Part shown: in pieces, positions 59,850-64,000 of the stretch | Layout: each line of letters begins with the position of its first letter | Numbering within the stretch: the stretch's first letter is position 1 | Assembly (NCBI GenBank): GCA_934646835.1 | Contig: CAKUES010000002.1 | Span: 1 to 64,000, forward strand | Source: an uncultured Coriobacteriales bacterium | Lineage (GTDB): Bacteria > Actinomycetota > Coriobacteriia > Coriobacteriales > QAMH01 | Length of the DNA: 64,000 nucleotides | Reading direction: 5' to 3' | Program-made: the position numbers and the translations under genes | The notes under the pieces: model-generated | Seen by the model: only the letters and a program-made list of their open reading frames with translations | Database searches by the model: none | Told to the model about the DNA's origin: nothing

Positions 59850-60473
59850 ATGAGGAACGAGTGCGAGCTCGCGCGCGGGACGCAGAAGAAAGACAAGCGC
59901 GCGCGCAGGAGCGACGCCGCGATTAGGAAGGCGTTCTACGAGCTGCTCGTCGAGCGCGACTACGACAAAATCACGGTGACGGAGCTCGCGCGCCGCGCGG
60001 ACATCGACCGTAAGACCTTCTACCTCCACTACGCCTCTATCGATGACCTCTCCGACGCGCTCATGCACGAGGAGGTCTCCCAGTTGGCCGACAAGGTGCG
60101 CGCCTCGATCACCAAGAGTGGCGAGGCGATCGACATCCACCAGCTCTACGAGACTATCGGCGTCGAGACGATCGAGATGATCGGCAACAGGGCCGGCGTT
60201 CTCAAATACGCGCAGCTCGAGGGTGTGTTGACGCGCCTCAAGCCGGTCGTGGTGGAGACGATCATCAGCGAGGACTTGCTCGGCCTGAGCGAGGTCTTGG
60301 GCGAGCATTGGAAGATGGTGGCGTCGTCGTTTGTGGCCGGCATCTTCGAGCTTTACCTGCAGTGGTACGAGGGCAACTCCGAGCTCGAGCTCAAGGAGCT
60401 CGCCAAGATCGCCGTCGCAATAGTCACCGGTGGCGTTGCCGCGTTGACCAAGGCTGCAGACGGCGAGGAGTAG
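59850..60473 (+). CDS. TetR-family regulator
   Basis: A 207-residue TetR-type repressor. The helix-turn-helix is typical (ITVTELARRADIDRKTFYLH, then YASIDDL). The C-terminal domain is a helical ligand-binding region of the TetR_C type. ATG 59850 is preferred (GAGGGAG 7 bases upstream); ATG 59844 and TTG 59829 are in frame. The divergent radical SAM gene is the probable target; the ligand is unknown. Confidence 0.85.
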   Translation: MRNECELARGTQKKDKRARRSDAAIRKAFYELLVERDYDKITVTELARRADIDRKTFYLHYASIDDLSDALMHEEVSQLADKVRASITKSGEAIDIHQLYETIGVETIEMIGNRAGVLKYAQLEGVLTRLKPVVVETIISEDLLGLSEVLGEHWKMVASSFVAGIFELYLQWYEGNSELELKELAKIAVAIVTGGVAALTKAADGEE

Positions 60474-60888
60474 GGGAGCTGGCAACCGCGGGCGGCATGT
60501 GTTTGCTAGCCCGCTGCGACCTATGGCGCCGACTTCGTCTGGCGCCTACGTGGGGTTGGGGGCTCGATGATGCCAGCACGCGGCATCTCGATTCTTGCAG
60601 CGTTGGGGCAGACCGGCGGGCTTTGCGTTAGCGCCACTAGGTCGCGAGAGCGCGTAGGCGCCAGACGAAGTCGGCGCCAGTAGGTCGCAACGGGCACGCG
60701 AACCGCAGTGGCTTTGGATTCCCGTAGGGGAGGGACCCTGTCCCTCCCCATATACCGCACATCCTCTGGGGAGGGACAGGGTCCCTCCCCTACGTATTTT
60801 GGGGCCGCTATGTAGTATTCTCTCCACTGATTTATGTACGTTTGATGAAGCTGGCGCGCGGGAGGCGCTGGCTTGCAAGGAGAGAAAC
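60474..60888. repeat. Composite block: two inverted family C and two family A elements
   Basis: Family C at 60525-60550 and inverted at 60653-60678; family A at 60723-60752 and inverted at 60767-60794. The set matches the block before murJ, but here the A pair lies beside the C pair instead of inside it. The NSS transporter start follows. Confidence 0.8.
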
Positions 60889-62304
60889 ATGGCAGATAAC
60901 CACAAGGCCGCAGCGCCGCGCGAGCAGTTCGCGTCGCGCCTCGGCTTCATCCTCGTCAGCGCAGGCTGCGCCGTCGGCCTGGGCAACGTGTGGCGCTTCC
61001 CCTACATTACCGGCGAGTACGGCGGTGCCGCCTTCGTCTTGATGTACATCGCCTTCTTGGCGATCTTTACGCTCCCCATCCTCGTCATGGAGTTCTCCGT
61101 GGGACGCGGAGCCCAGAAGGGCATGGCGCGCTGCTTCGACACCCTCGAGCCCCCCGGCTCCAAGTGGCACCTCTACAAGTACCTGGGCATCACCGGCAAC
61201 TACCTGCTGATGATGTTCTACACCGTCGTCGCGGGTTGGATGCTCGCCTTCACGGTGAAGATGGCGACGGGTCAGCTCGTCGGCGTCTCCGTCGACCAGG
61301 CCGCAGCGGTCTTCACCGACATGCTCGCCAACCCGCTCGAGATGCTCGTCTACATGGTCATCGTTATCGCAATCGGCCTCATCGTCTGCCTGCGCGGCCT
61401 GCAAGGCGGCGTCGAGAAGGTCACGAAGGTGATGATGGCGCTGTTGTTCGTCATCCTGGCGATCTTGTGCGTCCGCGCCGTTACGCTGCCGGGTGCAGGC
61501 GAGGGCCTGGCGTTCTACCTCATCCCGGATTTTGACAAGATCTTTGGCAACGGCCTCATGGGCACGCTCGACGCGGTCTACGCCGCCATGGGCCAGGCGT
61601 TCTTCACGTTGTCCGTCGGCATCGGCGCCATGACGATCTTTGGCAGCTACCTTGAGCGCAGCCGCAGCATCACCGGCGAGGCTGTCCGCATCGCGGGCAT
61701 CGACACCCTCGTCGCCGTCATGGCCGGCCTCATCATCTTCCCGGCTTGCTTTGCTTTTGGCGTCGAGCCCGGCGCCGGCCCCTCGCTCGTCTTCATCACG
61801 CTGCCCAACGTCTTCGCGATGATGCCGCTGGGCCAGCTGTGGGGAACTCTGTTCTTCCTGTTCATGAGCTTTGCGGCGCTGTCTACCATCATCGCCGTCT
61901 TCGAGAACATCATGAGCTTCTCCATCGACCTGTGGGGCACCTCCCGCAAGAAGGCCTGCGCGGTCAACGGTGCGCTTATCTTCGTGCTGAGCCTGCCCTG
62001 CTTGCTCGGCTTCAACGTGCTCTCCGGCGTGGTCGTTCCCGGCATCGGCGACATCCAGAGCCTCGAGGACTTCATCATCTCTAACAATATCCTGCCGATC
62101 GGCGGCCTGATCTTCCTGCTGTTTTGCACGCGCAAGAAGGGCTGGGGCTTCGACAAGTTCCTGGCCGAGACCGACACCGGCGAGGGCCTGCGCTTCCCCA
62201 AGTGGTCGCGCGCGTATCTGACCTATGTGCTGCCGATTTTGATCGTCATCGTCTTGATCGGCGGCTGGCTGCCTGTCATCCAGGTTTGGCTGGGCGTGGC
62301 GTAG
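60889..62304 (+). CDS. Neurotransmitter:sodium symporter (NSS) family transporter
   Basis: A 471-residue membrane protein with about 11-12 helices. The first helix bears the NSS signature (GCAVGLGNVWRFPYITGEYG), which forms the sodium and amino-acid site. The extended region ITGNYLLMMFYTVVAGWMLA and the later GVEPGAGPSLVFITLPNVFA are also typical of bacterial NSS proteins such as MhsT/LeuT. It likely imports an amino acid, perhaps aromatic or aliphatic, with sodium. ATG 60889 has AAGGAGAG; an in-frame start at 60799 would run through repeat DNA. Confidence 0.9.
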   Translation: MADNHKAAAPREQFASRLGFILVSAGCAVGLGNVWRFPYITGEYGGAAFVLMYIAFLAIFTLPILVMEFSVGRGAQKGMARCFDTLEPPGSKWHLYKYLGITGNYLLMMFYTVVAGWMLAFTVKMATGQLVGVSVDQAAAVFTDMLANPLEMLVYMVIVIAIGLIVCLRGLQGGVEKVTKVMMALLFVILAILCVRAVTLPGAGEGLAFYLIPDFDKIFGNGLMGTLDAVYAAMGQAFFTLSVGIGAMTIFGSYLERSRSITGEAVRIAGIDTLVAVMAGLIIFPACFAFGVEPGAGPSLVFITLPNVFAMMPLGQLWGTLFFLFMSFAALSTIIAVFENIMSFSIDLWGTSRKKACAVNGALIFVLSLPCLLGFNVLSGVVVPGIGDIQSLEDFIISNNILPIGGLIFLLFCTRKKGWGFDKFLAETDTGEGLRFPKWSRAYLTYVLPILIVIVLIGGWLPVIQVWLGVA

Positions 62305-62305
62305 G

Positions 62306-62333
62306 GCTGCGAGCTGCGAGCTGCGAGCTGCAG
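62306..62333. repeat. 7-bp microsatellite
   Basis: GCTGCGA is repeated three times and followed by GCTGCAG, directly after the transporter stop codon. Confidence 0.75.
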
Positions 62334-62367
62334 CGCTGCGGCGCTTGCGGGTATAAGCGAGTCGCTA

Positions 62368-62396
62368 GGGGCGAGACTTCGGTCTCGCCCTTTTTG
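62368..62396 (+). terminator. Terminator of the NSS transporter gene
   Basis: GGGCGAGAC pairs with GTCTCGCCC around TTCG, followed by TTTTTG. Confidence 0.85.
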
Positions 62397-62439
62397 TTGC
62401 CGGCGGGGGAGGGGTGCGTGGCGTCGGATGCTTACCGGC

Positions 62440-62795
62440 TCGCTGCGTGCCGATGGCGCCGACTTCGTCAGGCGCCTACGTGGGGTCTGGGACTCGCTGG
62501 TGCTGACGCGAGACGCTTTGTGCCCCGCGGCGTTTGGGACGGAATAAATTCCGCCCCTACGAGTTTTAAGGCTGCAATGCAAAGCGCCCAAAACGAGGTT
62601 TCACGGCATCAAATTACGAGGGCCGAATTCATTCGGCCCCAGGTGGCCGGGATCGGTGGGTGTCGCGCTAGCGTCGATGAGCCGCGTGCGCACGTAGGCG
62701 CCAGACGAAGTCGGCGCCATAGGTTGTAGCGAGCGGACAAGTCATGATGGCGCGCGGGCCAAGTCCGTAGGGGCCGAATTCATTCGGCCCCAAAC
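62440..62795. repeat. Repeat block: family C pair and family E palindromes
   Basis: Family C at 62455-62480 and inverted at 62693-62718. Between and after them are family E palindromes: GGACGGAATAAATTCCGCCC (about 62538), GGCCGAATTCATTCGGCC (about 62620 and 62775). The second C copy and last E palindrome are adjacent. No gene is supported. Confidence 0.75.
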
Positions 62796-62865
62796 GCGGC
62801 AAGATGCGGTTGGCAGTGCGGAAGCGCCGACGGGTATCGCGCCAACATGCGGCTGCTGTTGCTCT

Positions 62866-63025
62866 GATTGTCTGAACGATGAATCGTTCAGACAATCTGC
62901 CGCAGGGCCCGCAATCGGCATAATCGGCAATTGTCTGAATGCTCAATCGTTCAGATAATTCGTCGCTGGGCGCCAAATCCCCGTAATCGGCAATCTTGTG
63001 AATGATGAATCGTTCAGGCAATTGG
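62866..63025. repeat. Three palindromes in ~63-bp tandem repeats
   Basis: Copy 1 is perfect: GATTGTCTGAACGAT-GA and its complement (62866-62897). Copies 2 (62929-62960) and 3 (about 62991-63024) keep the same pattern with mismatches, and copies 2 and 3 share a preceding TAATCGGCAAT. Centres are about 63 bases apart. They lie 200-350 bases before the gene at 63222 and could be operators. Confidence 0.7.
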
Positions 63026-63221
63026 GGAGGGCTGCGAATCGCCTGCAAAAGCTGTTGCGGATGAATCAAAATCCGGCGTTGCTCGGGGCAATTTGGGGGC
63101 GAGATTCGACCGAATTATAAATTTCTGATTTCCCTCGCGCAGCGAGCGTTTTTCGCGCGTATCATAGGCTCCCCAACCTCATATCAACACGCATAAAACA
63201 CAACGAGAAACGGTACCCCCT

Positions 63222-64000
63222 ATGCGTTTTCTAAAACTCGGCCGCAACGCCACGAGCGGCAAAGACACGTGGTGGATGATCAAAGGCGTCGACACGGACG
63301 GCTGCGCCCTTTTGATGAGCATCGAGGCCCGTGACCTGGGCTGGTACGAGATGCCCGGCGTCTTCTCTGCCACACAGCTCGCACAAGACAACTCCATGAG
63401 CATCCTCGAAGAACTCATTGCCGACGAGGCAGATCGCGACAAGCTCGCGCCGATTGACCTGCGCTTCGAGGTCAAGGGCGTGCACCACAGCTTCATCGAC
63501 AGCCGTAAGGCGATCGTCTACGCCGGCGTGCGCAACTTCGATGAGTTCGAGGGCGAGGTCTACGCCTTCGACCCCGCGAAGGGAGCCTGGGACCACGTCA
63601 AGCAGACCGAGGCCGGCATGCTCAGCAGCAAGTGCGACCCGCAAAGCCAGGATCCCGCCAAGTCCTTTGGCAGCGATGCTTTGCCCCAGGGTATGCGCTT
63701 GGAGCTCTCCAACCCCGGCTCGAACAGCCGCCTGTGCGAGAGCGGCCTGCGCTTTACTTTTGACGGAGAGAAGCTTTCCGAGTGCTTCTACGTCACGCGC
63801 TACACCGGTGCCCCGCACATGGAGGTCAACCGCGTCGCTGTGCGCGTCGCCGTGCTCACGGCCCCCGGCACGCTGGGCAACCTGCGCACCTACACGGAGA
63901 CCGAGTACGTGACCGCCCTCAAGCTGGCCCGTGCCCTCAAGGAGCTCGAGGCAGCAGAGGCTGCCGTCCACGATGCGGAAGACGAGGTCGAGCGTGTCCG
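63222..64000 (+). CDS. Unknown protein, truncated by the window end
   Basis: An open frame of 259 codons runs off the window. It starts MRFLKLGRNATSGKDTWWMI and has no signal peptide. The visible part is mixed alpha/beta; near residues 225-259 it becomes a charged helix (KLARALKELEAAEAAVHDAE), suggesting a coiled coil. No family is recognised. No strong RBS is visible before ATG 63222. Confidence 0.6.
   Translation, partial: MRFLKLGRNATSGKDTWWMIKGVDTDGCALLMSIEARDLGWYEMPGVFSATQLAQDNSMSILEELIADEADRDKLAPIDLRFEVKGVHHSFIDSRKAIVYAGVRNFDEFEGEVYAFDPAKGAWDHVKQTEAGMLSSKCDPQSQDPAKSFGSDALPQGMRLELSNPGSNSRLCESGLRFTFDGEKLSECFYVTRYTGAPHMEVNRVAVRVAVLTAPGTLGNLRTYTETEYVTALKLARALKELEAAEAAVHDAEDEVERV

Noticed and set aside
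62866..63025. CRISPR array
   Set aside because: Only three imperfect units, each a palindrome with similar spacers, and no cas genes nearby. This fits phased operators or an extragenic repeat instead.

Overview
The window is high-GC bacterial chromosome. The gene content suggests a gut or oral member of the Coriobacteriia (Actinomycetota), perhaps close to Collinsella or Olsenella. The clues are an Eggerthella-type molybdopterin oxidoreductase family, very large surface proteins whose C-terminal anchor is rich in Trp and His, and dense families of extragenic palindromes. This assignment is inferred from gene families, not from a marker gene.

Layout. 0-3 kb: the end of a membrane-protein gene, a small unknown protein, a SlyD-like prolyl isomerase and a trigger-factor-like chaperone. 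3.5-6.6 kb: a three-gene molybdoenzyme operon in which both the catalytic subunit and the ferredoxin-like subunit have lost the cysteines that would hold iron-sulfur clusters. 7.8-18 kb: an operon-like row of radical SAM enzyme, two cytoplasmic BspA-type leucine-rich-repeat proteins, a zincin-like/VWA protein, and a MoxR AAA+ ATPase fused to a methyltransferase. 18-34 kb: mostly housekeeping genes (murJ, DUF1846, M20 peptidase, xerD, ilvE, PadR regulator, HAD phosphatase, tatD-ispG-trmO operon, aldo/keto reductase, sstT, tRNA-Arg), then a Fic gene bracketed by perfect 24-bp inverted repeats. 34-43 kb: a nitrilase-family amidohydrolase, a secreted alpha-toroid protein, and a toxin-antitoxin patch with intact hipB, internally deleted hipA and an AbiEi/AbiEii pair. 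43-56 kb: a 2255-residue mosaic adhesin with a small membrane partner, then a transglutaminase-like lipoprotein and a compact type IV pilus/type II secretion-like cluster whose only motor is PilT-like. 56-64 kb: two paralogous secreted Ig-like (BIG_2) proteins, a radical SAM gene divergent from a TetR regulator, an NSS-family sodium symporter and the start of an unknown gene.

The intergenic DNA carries at least six palindrome families: A, GGGGAGGGAC/GTCCCTCCCC; B, long inverted repeats around CCAGTGACA; C, GGCGCCGACTTCGTC; D, perfect stems of 34-35 bp; E, GGGGCCGAA/TTCGGCCCC; G, long inverted repeats enclosing a CCGCAGGTC core. In families B and D the arm sequences differ between copies yet still pair with each other, which points to selection for the folded or palindromic form.

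The two best candidates for undescribed biology are the iron-sulfur-free molybdoenzyme operon (3.5-6.6 kb) and the radical SAM/LRR/LRR/VWA/MoxR-methyltransferase operon (7.8-18 kb). The PilT-only pilus-like cluster and the compensated palindromes come next. All calls come from reading the sequence and remembered family knowledge; no database search was run.
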